Below are positions 1-13,351 of a DNA stretch of 64,000 bases, in pieces. The DNA lies in NCBI GenBank assembly GCA_013399695.1, contig VXAU01003504.1, positions 436,310 to 500,309 of the forward strand, in the 5' to 3' direction. Each line of letters begins with the position of its first letter. The first letter of the stretch is position 1. The notes under the pieces were generated by a model that was not told the DNA's origin, did not search any database, and saw only the letters and a program-made list of their open reading frames with translations. Origin of the DNA: Formicarius rufipectus. Its lineage: Eukaryota; Chordata; Aves; Passeriformes; Formicariidae. The position numbers were made by a program, and so were the translations under genes.

Positions 1-511
1 TGTCAGTAGCTCTAATTTAGCTGACAGCCCAGCTCAGCTGCCTTCAGACACCAGAGAGTTCAAAGGGAGGTGAAAATGAAGATAAAAGAGATAAAGGCTG
101 AAGAACAATGCATTCTATGGGACAGCACAAGGTTTTATTTAGTTCAACAAGTCAACCTTCGGAGCAGCCAGCAGGCACAGCATGTTTGGCAGGAATCTAC
201 CTTGGTGTACTCTGAATTTAAAAAGTGTATTTGTAAGGTGTTAAAATTATTTTGGTGTGAGAAAAAACCCACCACCTTATCAGTGAGAGCAAACAGGTCT
301 AGAAAAAAACATGGTTTTAATTTTTATGCTGCAGAATTGCCTGCACTGCATGTGTTATCCTGAAGAATTGTACCTTCTGGATGCACCCGAAAGAAGTGCT
401 GAAACAAGAAAAGTCGCTGTCTTGTTTTTTTTCTACAGAACTTGCTTGAAAGCCAGGCTGAATCCTCACATTTTGGTCACAGAAACAGACAGAGACACAC
501 CCAGAGAACAG

Positions 512-526
512 ACACACACACACACA
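512..526 (+). repeat. (CA)n microsatellite
   Basis: Short uninterrupted CA repeat. Confidence 0.9.
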
Positions 527-1454
527 TTTACTACTTTCTACCTTTCCCCATGCACTGCTTTTAAATGGTCTTACAAATATTGATAGAATTTTGAAAAATT
601 CACTTAAAAACAGAAAAATCCCACCAAAATGGTTCTGAAGGGGCTGAAAAAAGGCTTAGCTGGAAAATATTAAAGCACTTTTCTCTGAGGTCAGCCCCAT
701 ACTTTTTGCTTTGGTTATTTAATTGACCCACACAATATGATTTGTCTAAAGAGATGTCCACCACAAAATTAAATTTTGAGTCCACCGCAAAATTAAAACA
801 TCCCAGCCCTGACAAACTATTTGGCATTAAACTGTTACTGATAACTTGGTGGCATGTGGCTTCTTGTGCAACAAGCAGCTTCAGTAGATGGCAACTCGAT
901 AGTCTGGCCAATTAGACAGCATAATTCTAAGCCATGCAGTGATTAATGAGATAAGAAGCCACAGAGCCAAATGATATTGGAAAGCAAGTTTTATTCTGAC
1001 CAATTAAAAAATTATTTGGATCACTGTTACCAGTTAACTGAAAAAAAAAAGGAAAAAAAAATCAACATTTTATTGATAAGGAAATCCAAAGCTGTCAGCA
1101 TGGCAGGGTTCAAAGATCAGGAAATATTGCCAATCAGAAGTACTAAGCATTATACATTGAGTAGTTATGAGTTGTGCTATTTTCAGGTAATTAAAACTTG
1201 ACAAGGTGTGCTGTCCTTCAGTAACAGGTTGTCACCCACCACTTTGCTTTCAATGTATAAAATTCAAGAAGGCAAAAGCAGAATTTTTCCACTAACATTC
1301 AGATGTCCGAACTAACCAAGGGAAAATGTGTTCCTTATCTCTAGCCAGGATGTGTGTTTTGAGAGCACAGTTTTACAGCAGAATCAATGTAGTGGCTCAT
1401 CTAAGTCTCTCCACACCATGCAAGGCCTTGTGATGCTTATGCTTGTGACTATGC

Positions 1455-1640
1455 TTTGCATATCTTATGAAATTTAATTATCTTCACAACCATTAGTGAA
1501 ATATATTTCAATGAAGCAAATCACCCAAGGTAAATCCTTCACAGAGGCACACTGAGGCTAAGTACCTTTTGAAAGATTACAATGAGAGTCTGTTACAAAA
1601 CTGGAGTCAGAGTTCAGCTCTTGGGGCACTTTGTGTAAGC
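1455..1640 (+). repeat. MIR-like SINE relic
   Basis: The order of segments follows the MIR family: a TTTAATTATCTTCACAACC-like part, then CAGAGGCACACTGAGGC, TAAGTACCTTT, and a final GGAGTCAGAGTTCAGCTC stretch. These correspond to the MIR blocks for CTCATTTAATCCTCACAAC, GAAACTGAGGCACAGAG and the tail. Divergence is high, as expected of a SINE that stopped moving before birds and mammals split. The ends are approximate. The call rests on eye comparison with the remembered consensus. Confidence 0.55.
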
Positions 1641-2099
1641 TCCAAATCCAGAATCAGAAATAGGGATCTGCCAGAGCAGAGTGGGACAAGGGTCCTGATG
1701 TTAACTGATGTGCCCACGTTCCCAGGACATTACTGACTGCATTTCACACAAAATAAAGGAGGAAAATGACAAGCACTACATTAAGCGAGCTCCAAATTAA
1801 ACATTTAAGACATTGGGATAAAAATGCATTGTGGTTCCTGAGTGACAGGAAATGTCTTTTCAAGAGCCTTCCATTTCTCATGAATTCCACCTATCAGGTT
1901 CAAAACAACACCTGGGGAAAGCACTTCACCAGTGAAACAAAATTAAACAGATTATTTTTAAAAATCAAAAGACAAGATGTTAGGAGAGAGGTTGAAAATA
2001 ATATGCAAAGTTGTATAATATGACTCAGTTGTTCAGCCTTGTCTTGGTTACACTGCTCAGGCCAAGTCAACACATCTTAAAATAGACACATAGCAGGAG

Positions 2100-2390
2100 A
2101 AATAACAGGGTCCAGAGACGTGCAGTGGAAATGATTAGAGAGATGAAGAGACTTCTGTATGAAGAGAGATTGAAAAAGTTAACTCAGACAAGTGACAAGT
2201 AATGATGAACATGCTAGAGATAGACAAGACAGCAACTGTTTACAGCAGATAAATCCAATACTACTAATTGTTGTTTTGATAAACCAGCAGAAGAGATAGG
2301 ATGGGATTAGAAAGGTAACTTAATTGCAATCAACAGAGGAAACGCAATTCATTTAAGATCTTGGGGTTTTGTGGAACTCTGTCACAAACT
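2100..2390 (+). mobile_element. Old CR1/L3-like LINE 3' fragment
   Basis: Translated on the plus strand, the start gives VQRRAVEMIREMKRLLYEER, the conserved C-terminal end of CR1/L3 ORF2. It is followed by a degraded 3' part with CR1-type phrases such as TGACAAGTAATGATGA near 2191-2206 and GGTTTTGTGGAACTCTGTCA near 2365. The frame breaks soon after. It is much more decayed than the CR1 copies at 24.5 and 42.4 kb, so it is an older insertion. It lies antisense to EHBP1. Confidence 0.6.
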
Positions 2391-4457
2391 GACACTAAAG
2401 CCTAGACCTTAATAGCTTTGGAAGAAGATTACCCACTTGTGTATATAATAAAAGCATCAATATTCACAGTAGATAAACAATACACATCTGGACATAAACC
2501 TTCATGATTTGGGGCACACAAAAACTACCAACTGGCACTGCCTATAAAACTTTTTCCTTCGGTGCTCACTATACCATACCTTAGCAGAAACCTTCTACTT
2601 CAAGATTTGAAAATTAATGACATGAAGTATAGCAAAATAGTGTGAGTTAATATCACATGTCCTGTGCTCCTAGATTGGAATTTTACCACTACACTCATTC
2701 CTCAGAGCATTTCAGTATAAAGGTTCAAAGGTTCTCCTGGCCACACTTCTACCCAATACATTCCACAAATGGTCTCCAGGTCATTTTCTATGATGTGTTG
2801 CTCCTACAGCTTGGGAGGAAAATGTGGACAGGAAGGCCATACTGGGGGTCAGGACATAAAAAACTCATGTAAAAGATGCAAAAAACTGATTTTACAATGT
2901 TTTTGACTGCTTATCCTTCCATCTTCCCATGGGACATTGCTTTATAATGAAAATACAAACCAGCTTTATGTTCAAGTAGAATCCACCTATGGGGAGTTTA
3001 TTATTATCTTTGGGGGGGAAAAAATGAAGCAAATGGAGTCATTAAAATAAGAAGCAGGCTGTTCTAAACCAAGGACTACAGTCCAGAATACAGCAAAATG
3101 AAGGCTGCCTGTTACAAGTCTGCTGCAAACCTCTATGGCATAGACATGCTTCGGGTGGAAATGGGAGTACAAATATAAAACAGAGAAAATTCTTCACTTT
3201 GCTCATCAATGCAGCTTTTTCTCTTTCTGCTTGTCCGAGTCTTTGCTGTCCTCTATCTATACCTGTATCCTAGTGGGTGTAAAGTATACATATTTTTTTC
3301 TCCCTCTGGATTCTGCTGACCAGGGAATGATCAGGGATGCCTAGTGTGACCACCCACATGATGACACGACACTCTGAAGACACCGCAGCCACTGCTGTTT
3401 GTTCAGGCACTGCCCTGATAAATGGAGCTGGCAGAGGCATCATTCCCCAATGCCCTCTATTATTTCTTTGTTTTATTCTTCACAGACTGAACAACAAGAT
3501 CAAATCTATGGCCACAGAGCTTTAAAAGGAAAAAAACCCTGCTGAGTCCTTTAGGTGCTTCTATTTGAGTGCATGGGAATCCTTCAGTTCCCCAGAACAC
3601 AGCTATAAACAGAGAAACAGAAAGATGATGATACGATGGATACCTGTGTTGGTATTAAAAGAAATGCAAATTTCATGCCATGATAAATCTCATTAAATAA
3701 TGTAAAATTAAATGTTAGTTAGAATTGTTGCCTGTAAAATTGCTTGCAAGTAATCACCATAAACTGTCTCATGAGTGGTGTGGTTGGTGACTAATGACCA
3801 CAAACAAGGAGTAAGGACACACCTTCCAACCTCCCGAGCTGTGCAGCAACTGCAAAGAGCTCTCACTCCCTGTTAGTTTCTATACTATGACACAAGGCAG
3901 TCAGCGTGAGTTTATAAAAGTTTCATGTGTGGTCATGATAAAAGAAACATCCTAAGTAAGTGTATATGGTGTTAATTTTCCCATATAAAGACTCAGTTTA
4001 TGGGACTCTCAAAAATGTGCTACACAGATTGCAAAGTGCTCTTCCTTTTTACATACTGCACCAAGATGAAAAAGACTTTGTTATCATTAACAAAAATGAT
4101 TATTTGATGTAGTAAAAATAATGGCAAAAAGGAGAGTAGGGATCAAGCTCTGCTGCTCTTTAATTTTTGATTCATTTGCAACTGTCAGGGCATGGAACGC
4201 CAGAAAGGTACACACACTTGTTCCCTACCCGGTACTTTGCTATCAGTAAGGCAAAGAAAGTTTCCTAACTGATCACTGTTCAGCTGAACTGCATGACTTG
4301 GGGGTATGGTATTTCCTGCTGCTGAGCTGCCTAAGGATCAGTCTGTCCCAAGGGGGTGATTAAGGATCACCAAGGTTCAACCCAATACACCTCAAGATTA
4401 AGCCAGGGATCCCACTAATGCTTCCAAAGCTGCTGAAAGATGAAGAACGATACTTAC

Positions 4458-4710
4458 TCATCCAGCTCCTCCTCTTCAGCTTTAGAAGTATCTGCATAGA
4501 GGTATTTGCTCATATCCACTGGCCTGATGTGTTTCCTTTTTGCAGGCTGTGGAGGAGAATCCCTTACACTTCCAAGTGCTTCAGGCAGGTGATCTGGCTC
4601 ATCAAATGGGTTTAAGTAATTTGGGGCATCTTCATCCTTGAAGGGATTGTAACTGTCCGCATAGAAACTCTCCTCTGGCTTTGAGGACGAAGCTATTTCA
4701 GGGTGCACTT
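4458..4710 (-). CDS. EHBP1: EHBP1 coding exon with third and fourth NPF motifs
   Basis: This 253-nt exon enters in phase 1 and ends in phase 2 after GAT GA, followed by the strong donor GTAAGTA. The acceptor is TTGTTATTTGGTAG. It encodes (E)VHPEIASSSKPEESFYADS, then the motifs YNPFKDED and YLNPFDEPD, then DSPPQPAKRKHIRPVDMSKY and an acidic tail SKAEEEELD(E). The KRK-IRPVDMSKYLYAD block and EEEELDE are nearly identical to human. The stretch between NPFDEPD and DSPP (HLPEALGSVR) is about four residues longer than the human one I recall and poorly conserved. The split Glu codon should be completed by the next exon, expected to start with SNPFYEP, which lies below position 1. Confidence 0.96.
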
Positions 4711-7700
4711 CTACCAAATAACAAAAAAACATTAAACAGATTTAACAAAGAAAAAAATTTGAAAGCATTTTATCAGGCCTGCTTCTTAACTCTCCATACA
4801 TGAAGTCCTAGCCTTAGGTGAATTTTCATGCTTGTTTATTCCAAACCAGGTCTTTCAAAAGATTGCTTCATTTAGAGCATGTTGAATAGGTTTCATTTTC
4901 TCACTCTCTAAAGCTCTTTCAACCTAATTAGTTATTAGTTTTCTTATTTATCACATAAATGGCATTGCAACATTTAAAAACATTTTCACAAACTATTAGA
5001 GAATTTGTATTCTAACAAAATGTTAATTCTTTATTGGAGCTTTTAATAAAGAAAAAAGATATCCTGTATTTTATAGCATTACTGATTTGTAATGGTGGTA
5101 AGTAGGTAGTCTTTTCATTTCTTAAAATGACTGATCTGAAAATCAGTTATTAGGTATGACATTTCAAAACACGTAACCATATATAGTCTCACAGTAAAAA
5201 TGAATTTAAATTAACCCTAAGAAGACAGATAATCAAACTGCTTATCTTTTATTTGGGCTATACAACAAAAAGTTATGGGCAACTTGGAGCTTCATGCAGT
5301 TCTCTGTGTAATGTCTTTCCTGTAGTGTCTCTTACTTTGAAGTATTGAATAGCTTCTGGAGATTGAATAACACAAATTCCCATCCAGCAATACAACACTT
5401 CTTACAAAGGCACTTAGTAAAGTCTTACTGCTCCTCTTCCTGTAGCATCAAATAATGAGAAGCTCAGTTCAGTACTGGTTGTACTTTCAACAAGTATGCA
5501 AATGGAAACTTAAATGTAATGTCATTAAAACCTTACTTTCAACAACCATTTTCCACATTATTCTTAAAGAAGAGTGCCTCTTGTTCAGATGTATGGCCAC
5601 TAAATTGGACTAAACATACCTTTAAGCTTAAAGGTATTTGTAACAAGAGTCTCAAAAATAAAAAAAATGGAGTTCCAAGTAGTTTTTCTCACTAAAGAAA
5701 TATTTGGGAACACAGAATCACTAGTCACAAAACAAACAAAGGAAGAGGAGCAAAAGAAACAGCACTGTGTTTATGCGGGTTTAGAGGGATCATGGACTGA
5801 AGCTGCTAACCCTGGTGAATTGCTAGAAAACGTGAGCGCTCTCTACCCTGACAGAAAACATCCAGTTCACTCTGTCTCCAGCCATTAGCACAGCCCAAGG
5901 TGATGGAAAACACCACCCCGTGTAGTGTGACCAATTATGACCTACAGTGTGACCAAGAGATATTTCCACTTGGACAGGAACATGATCCCCAGTTGCAGGT
6001 AGCAACTTCACCTATCTGTGCACTGGAGTAGTCACTAGTCAATAGATCAGGGCAAAGACTCAGAGCAGGAAAGATTTTAGCTCTTCTTAGGACAGCAGAT
6101 ACCTAGCAGGGACTGGAAATATATCATATTAGAAAGAACCTCACAGTTCTAATGGTCTTCTTGATTCTTTTCATTTGAACATCAAAGACTACATTATCAG
6201 GTTTTCTTCTACACTCTTTCTGAGGGTCCATTTCTGAAATGATGGATCAGTTCTCCATGATTAGGAAGCAGAAATCAGAATTCCAGGTTTGGCTGGAATA
6301 ACAGATTAAATTAATCAAAATCTTATTTAAGCCCAACATGGACCCTCAGGAGACAAATAACTCATCCAAGATTGAGGGTGAATTCAGCTGGGTGAAACAA
6401 AACAAAATTACTCTTTGCCAGACAGCACTGCAGGTTTGTGTTGGGTTTGCATGGCCAGGTTTTGGTAGGGGGGGCCTGGAAGCTTCCCCCATGTCTGGCA
6501 GAGCAATGCCAGCCAGCTCCAGGACAGACCCACTGCTGGCCAAGGCTGAGCCCATCAGGGATGGCAGTAACACCTCAGGGATACCATATTTAAGAAGAGA
6601 AAAAAATGGTTATTGGGTAGATGTAAATGCAGCCAGAGAAGAGAGGAGTGAGAGGAACAGCTAATTAATCAAAATCCTTGTAATTAAAAGTAAAAACCAA
6701 AATAATCAGGGTGCAATTATAATGTCAGCTAAACCTAAAAAATAGGTTCTGACACTGTTTAAACTGGTTAAGCCTCACCTGAGTGTCATAAAGCAACATT
6801 TCATCTGTGTCTGAGATGATCACGTAGACAAAGTACCACAGGAGAAATCAGGGTGTGTATTTGCAGCACATCAGCTGTAGTGCATGTATTCACTCCTAGC
6901 CCAGAGTAAATACAACATGCTTATCCCTTAAGAAATGGGAATAAACTCCTGGGAGAAAGGGTAGTTGCTGCACCACAGGTGATGTGTACTAAGCTCACAC
7001 CTCAGTTATGCAGTGATTTGCTCATAAACCCACATCGTTGTAAGAAAGTTGTTTCAGGGAAAGCCACAATGAAATAACATTGAAGGTCTGCAGCTTAACT
7101 GGCAAGGGAAAATAAATCATTTAAGGCAGGAATTCTTAAAAACCCAAATATGACCAAATCAAGCAAGAATCCTGTGACAGTACTACAGATTAAATATATC
7201 AGAGCAGAGCCCAACATTTAAAATTAATTTTTTCATTTATTTTAAGCTAAAACTGCAGAAATGGTTCTATATAGACTTACATCATTCTAGTGCCCAGTGC
7301 AGGTGGTCATGGCAGGCAAAGGTTTTGCACTTGCTTGCCCTGAGATGTCCTCAGTGTGGGTATCTGCAGCTGAGCTGACCCCTTTACAGCCACAGCTTAC
7401 AGGTGGGTCCCTGAGCTGGTTTGAAAATCAGGTGAGCCAAATTCCATCCTTACTGTACAGACACACTGCCTTGAAGCTCATGGTAGTCAGAACACTACCC
7501 AAACATTACCCACACATTTAGTGATTTCATGGACTAGACCAGGCAGAAGCGTTTTGGAGATCTGCCCTCAAAAGGTTGTTTCATACAAAAAAGCAAAAAT
7601 AACCTCATGAAATGCAGGGGAAAAACAAAAACAAAAAAAGACTGATGTCTTGTTCAAATAGTGTAGCTTACAGACAAAGCTTTAACCAAACTTCTTACAA

Positions 7701-10700
7701 TGTTGAATTTTGCTTAAATATTAAGGCATTTTATCAAGAGCGGACAACTACAAATAGTCGCTTCTGTAACTCCATATGATGGATCATTGCACCTGTACAT
7801 GAATCTGTTGATAAATACACATTATCATATCTGAGTGAAACTTGCTGATTAACTCACAGTCAGGGTTCAAATAAGTATTACAAGAAGGAAAGTCACCAAT
7901 ATACCCTGAAGTTAAAAACATTCAGGGAAACAATCTCTTAAAACTATAGTGTAAAGTTATATTTTTAATTTGCTTTTAAGTGTGTCTCCTGGAAACAATG
8001 AGTTAAATGCTTGTTTAAATCTGATACATTTTCAGGGGCAATGCAAATGGTTTTTGCAATTCTTTCTATTTCAACACTATGGATCAAGTACTGTAACTCT
8101 AACTAGGACAAAATTATTTCCCTTTTTCAGTGGCTCACGAGTAACTACAAGTTTGGCCTTAGACACACAGAGCGTTGCACATCAGTGCTCAGACACCTCT
8201 GACTTGTTAGGAATTAAAATTTTCCACAAAATCCTACACCCAGACTAAAATTAAAAGAGCTTCTAAAAATGTCATTCTCAAGACATTTTTACAGGCAGAA
8301 TTTTGTAGCGGCTTAGCTAGAACCCACTTAATCTGGCTAATCGTTCTATTTATTTTTGCCATCCAGGATACCATTTTTTCCCTCCTGCTTCCTTCAATGT
8401 CCCGCACACCGGAGGGAGGGTCCCCACCTGAACCCAGACAGGCTCTGTCTCTCTCTCTGAAACTCTTCAGGACCAGCTTTTGTGCCAAATGTTGGTCATC
8501 ACTTCATGAGCCTCTCTATAACAAATTAAATTGCCAGTACAGTGACTTAGCAGCACTGCTCCTAAAGCCACATCCACTATCACCTTTTCTGTAACAAAGT
8601 CTTATTTTCTCAAGGACCTAATGATGCTGGGAAGTGCATTTTGGGGCACTAAATGTACAACAGCTTAGAAGGGAGTTATTTCCCTCTTCAAGCTGCTTTT
8701 ACATTCACAAAACAACAGAGATTCCCCTACTTCCCTCTCATCAGCCGAAAACACAGAACTCCAATCTCTATCGAAACTATGTTTTTAAACTACACTTAAA
8801 TACTAAAGAAAGGGGGAAAAAAAAGAAAAGGATGCTTGCAGTTTGGCACTTCAAGGGTCAAACACGAAATAATTTTGCATTATTAAGTAATAAAGCCACA
8901 GGGGTAGGAGTGACAACAAGAGAGGTAGAATTATTACTAAAGCAGAAGCACCAGCTGCTCTTGTGCCAGATTCTGGAAACATTACTTGCCCTAACTGCAC
9001 TGAGAAAGACTGCTCGTGATAGTAATCATTCCGGCATTACCTATCTGCACAATCAGCCAGAGCATCTCCAAAAATCACCCTGCCCTTCAACCCACTTGCC
9101 TTTTGTAACACAAACATATTGTGACACATCCCTTAAAACCAAACAAAACCTCCACCAAAACATCAGACACACCACTTTCCCCTTGGCAGAGGATGAAAGA
9201 ACAAGCCACATGTGAGAGAATCTCAGTTACGCCACTCACTGCCCGACTGGCACGGGGGGTGTGAGCAGCCTGACAAACAGAACGGGCCAAAAATGTCACT
9301 GCCCAGTGCTGCTGGGAAGCACAGACTGGGACTCTCTCCAATCACTGATGATTTTCTATTACTTTTATTAATACACCCACAACACATTCCTTTTCATTAA
9401 GGACTTGGAGAAGGGGCAGAGTCACTGTTTTCCTCTCCATTAGTTGGTGTGTTGCTCTCTCTATAGGACTATTCCAGAAGGATTTCAGGTTTGCTGCTGC
9501 TTTGGAACACTGTTTTATTTGGAGTGTCAAACACACTGCAGGGAGCTCAGAAGTTCATACACAAGGTAAAGAAATACACTGGTGAAGCAAATGCTGTTCT
9601 GCATGACAGGAGGCGCCAGCAAAGAGTTACCCCCATGTTCTTCCGTGTGCGTTGAAGGAGCCTTGTATTGGTCATATGCAACTTCAAAATCTGTATTCCC
9701 CACCTACTTAAGAAAAAATATCTGGAGCATTGAAAGTGTGTTGTTATTTTCTACTCACATTTGCTGTATATGTTGACCTCTCCAAGTAAATATTTTGCAC
9801 AGAAATTCTCTGATTTTAGAGTTCTGTTGTACTGTGACTAAAAATCCAAAAGGTAGTCCTCATATGATCATCTACAGGTTGTCTAGTATAAAGCTGCAGA
9901 GACACACTCTTCAAAGAGTTTGGTTTTTATTTCCACAAATTTCTTATGTCTACCTGATCTACTAGATACAGAGGGAGTAAGTCTCAATTTGACATGTCAA
10001 CTCAGAAAGACATCTGAAGAATGTTTTGAGGTGAGCAGTTCATTTGCACATCTGTGTATGACCATTTACACTGAGGACTTTTTAAATCCAGGGCCAGCTT
10101 GCTGCTGACCCTCTGCCACGCACCACACCCACAGCACGCACACGGCTGCTGGGAGCACTCACGCTTTTAGTTTCTCTCCACCCCACATTCCCAGGGTTAG
10201 ATGATTATGGGATTAGGAAGATAGAGGGAAAGTAGCTGGTTTGTGAACAGGCACAAGAAATATCTGTCTAGGAAACAAGTATCTACTGGCAAGTAATCCT
10301 CCTTTCTCTTTGAGTGACTGTCAATACATACATATTCATACCCTGAGTGACTCCAAGCACACTCGGTAAGGCTTGAAAGGAATATCCTTGGAATGTCTCT
10401 GCCAAATGGGCACATCATGTCTCCTCAAGTCTGATGGCAAAGCACTCAGGGAAGGAGGCTCCAGCTGGCTGCTCTGCACAGCTTGGGGAAATTAAGTAAC
10501 AAATCCTACAGAAGACTGAACTTTCGCAAAGTCTAAGTTCCAGACTAAGCCTTGTCCAGATAAAAAGATAAAGAGACTAACATGTAGTGAATAGAAAAAT
10601 ACTTCATCCTTGCACTCATAAAAGGTTAATCTCTTGATTTAAGCAGATCATAAGGCAAGTGAAACAAGTAATGTGACTCTTTAAGCCTGTAGGAGAAAGT

Positions 10701-13351
10701 CTGCCTTAAACTCCTGAACCTCTGTCATTCTCTTGAGCTTCTGGGGTGGCCACCAAAAAGGTTACATTCGCTTAAGCATGCAAAAGCAAGCAAGCGGGCA
10801 GTCTCAAAGAGTTTCCTAGAAAGTGATGTCAGTAATGACAGTTCCACTGATGTCTCAAACTAGAAGGAATGTCCTAAACCATGAGTGAATAATGGGGAAG
10901 AAACAGGGCAGCCTTCTGCAGTTGGGCAACAAGAAGAGGACAGCTGTGATATTGTGTAGGTTCAAAATGTAGTGCAAACCAAAGATATCTCTCCCCAAAA
11001 TGGTAAGGTCTAGGCGTTCCCCATACAGAGATGCTGATCCAGTTAGCCACAGACATACACAGCAGATTCCTGCTGCCGCTGAAGACCAGAACCATCTTCT
11101 CTAATTTTTCTCAGCACCCTTTTTTCTCCCTTCCTCAACTTTTTGTCAAGGACTGGGGAAAAGGCACATGTCAAGAAGGTCAATAAAGGGAAAATGAATG
11201 CAATCAGTGCCCATTACAGCTCTGGAGTAGAAGAGCCAATGCTTCTCAGAGGTGTCTGAGGTGAACAGAAGAATCCCTAAGGAGCCACTAATCATACACA
11301 GTACAAGCTTTAAGAATGCCACACCAGATGTCCCACACTTCGTTTGATAGCCTGGAACCCCTCCAATCTCCCGACCTGGTTTAGAGTTCCAGGAAGACAC
11401 ACTATCGTCACATGAACCTGACAGAAGGTCCATCCCTCCCAAATAAAAAACACCTTATGACACAGTAGGAAGAATCTAGTGACACCCTGTTTGCCACAAT
11501 CACTGTTGAATGACAGTGACAATGTGTGGGAGGAGTACTTGGTATGCACACACCCAACAGCTCAGCATTGCTGCCCACAGCTGTGTAGATGGGACCCAAC
11601 AGAGACTGTCCAAGTACGCAGAACAGACTCAGACAAATGGAAAAGTGTCCATGATTGTGACTGAGGTTGACAGTACAGGTTTGGTGTCACCAAAAGAACC
11701 AAAACCACCTGAAAAAATCTCACGCCACTCACACACTGGGGAGTGTTTCAGGAACATAAGCAGGCTGATGTTTTGGGTGCAGGCTGCTCATACTGAGCTT
11801 GTCACGAGGTATGAAGCTACTCAGGTGCTAAGAAACAACACCACTTTATAATTCCTTGTCCCCAAGATGAGAAAGAACTCTTTAGTCCCTGTATTTTCTG
11901 GTCACAACACCCACTGCTTTCTGCCAGAATGGGTTCTCTTTGGAAAGGAAAGAAAAGCTGGGTTTGGAGGACAGCAGTTTAGGTAGGATGGGACCTGTAC
12001 TGCTTTCTCCATGGAGAAGGGAGTTCTTCGTTCTAGAGCAGAGAAGGAAGAAAGGACTATAGGCTGAGTGTTTGTGTACAGGCTACTACTTGGACAAGAA
12101 CAGGTGATTTATATTCCCAGTTATTCTGTCTCCCAAGAACATTCACTGTCAAGGAGCAGACAGGAAACAAAGCCAGAGACTAGGACACCAGCACCTAATC
12201 CACATCTATTGGCACCTATAAAGCTGAAAGAACTCACTTCAGCAGCTCTAGAAACATCTGACAACTTCACAGGAGGAGAGGGGCTTTACAGCTTCAGTGG
12301 CCAAATACAGAAGACACTACAATGACCCTGTTTCAGAATTACAAGCCGTGATCACCACCCACACTGTCCTCTGTGCAGTCTGAAGGCAAAAAAACTGTGT
12401 TGTGAGTAAACATTCAGTAACCACAGGTGGAAACTGCAGATCAGACATGGATCCTCGTTACACCTGGCATCAGAAATCCCATGGCTGCACCCTAGATTGC
12501 TCCTATTCAGTGTGGTTCTTCTCCACTGCCATCACAGAGTGGCTTGGTATTTTCTGAAGGAAGAGAAGTCTTGGAGCTCTGAACATGAAAGCTTGAGTAG
12601 AGCTTCAAGCTTGGGAATTAATTATGAATTGGTTTTTTGAGCAGCTGCAAGCTAAGAGTCAGACATCCAGCAGATGGGAGCCTTCATATCTGGGCATGGA
12701 GTTGAGGACAGCAGAGATGTTTGCTGTCCTGGGGCTTCTTTCTGGCCGTATGGCCAAAATCTTATCAGATTAAAAATTTACAGGGGTTGTGTATCTCACT
12801 CAAATGGAACAAGAATGAGCATGTCAATCTGGAAAGGGGATTAACACCTAGCATGTGGTGCAAGGCACGATGCCAGGAGGCTTAACTGAGGAAGCCATAA
12901 AACAGAGAAAGAAGAAAAAAAGAGAGAAAATTAAATTGCAATAACGAAGATTAGTGTTAACCAAGAATAGCTGTGATGTAGTAAAGATTGCAGTGAAGGA
13001 AACAGTGATATAAACCATCACTCACATGGAACAGAGTCACTTGACAGTGTGTGTTGCTCATTTGTATCACATGAGGGGAGTACTGGCAACACACCTGACA
13101 GGTCTGAAAACTCTAGTTCAACTGCTAGCCCCCAGTGGCAAATACACAGGATGGGCCTCAATACAAAGGACTCAAAGGATAAATGAATTTTCCAGGGGCA
13201 ACTGGATCACTGCTGTTGCTACCTCGGTACTGCATGCAATAATTCCATTTAATCAAAACAAAATTTTTCATTTGTAACCCTACAGAAGGAAAAATCGTGT
13301 TTCACTAAGCATTTGCAATCAGCAATGAATTAAGTAAAACAAATTCATTAC
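4711..13351 (-). other. EHBP1: EHBP1 intron, 8.6 kb
   Basis: This intron lies between the 13352-13474 and 4458-4710 exons. The only element I recognise with certainty is a truncated LTR at about 6439-6660. The rest is unique-looking AT-rich DNA. An open frame at 8634-9215 is the longest in the window but starts with GTG, resembles no known protein and is treated as chance. Confidence 0.85.
6439..6660 (+). mobile_element. Truncated avian endogenous-retrovirus LTR
   Basis: It starts TGTTGGGTTTGCATGGCCAG and goes on with GTTTTGGTAGGGGGGG, AAGCTTCCCCCATGTCTG, a GAGCCCATCAGGGATGG part and a TATA-like CATATTTAAGAAGAG. This is the 5' part of a common avian ERV LTR family, which I recognise from memory. 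The GC-rich middle and 3' parts are missing, so it is a truncated copy of about 220 bp. No coding region of the provirus is present. It is antisense to EHBP1. Confidence 0.7.

Larger units (their letters stand above)
1..4457 (-). other. EHBP1: EHBP1 intron, 3' side (partial)
   Basis: This is the intron after the 4458-4710 exon; it starts with GTAAGTATC at 4457 and runs out of the window. It holds a (CA)n tract (512-526), a MIR-like relic near 1455-1640 and an old CR1/L3-like relic near 2100-2390. I searched both strands for the expected next exon (residues like NPFYEP, or the CH domain) and did not find it. The open frames here are short and lack recognisable motifs. Confidence 0.85.

Noticed and set aside
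8634..9215. Open frame of 193 codons on the plus strand, the longest in the window
   Set aside because: It begins with GTG; the first ATG is at 8832, leaving 127 codons. It lies antisense inside an EHBP1 intron, contains low-complexity Lys runs and resembles no protein family I know. One such frame in 64 kb is compatible with chance.
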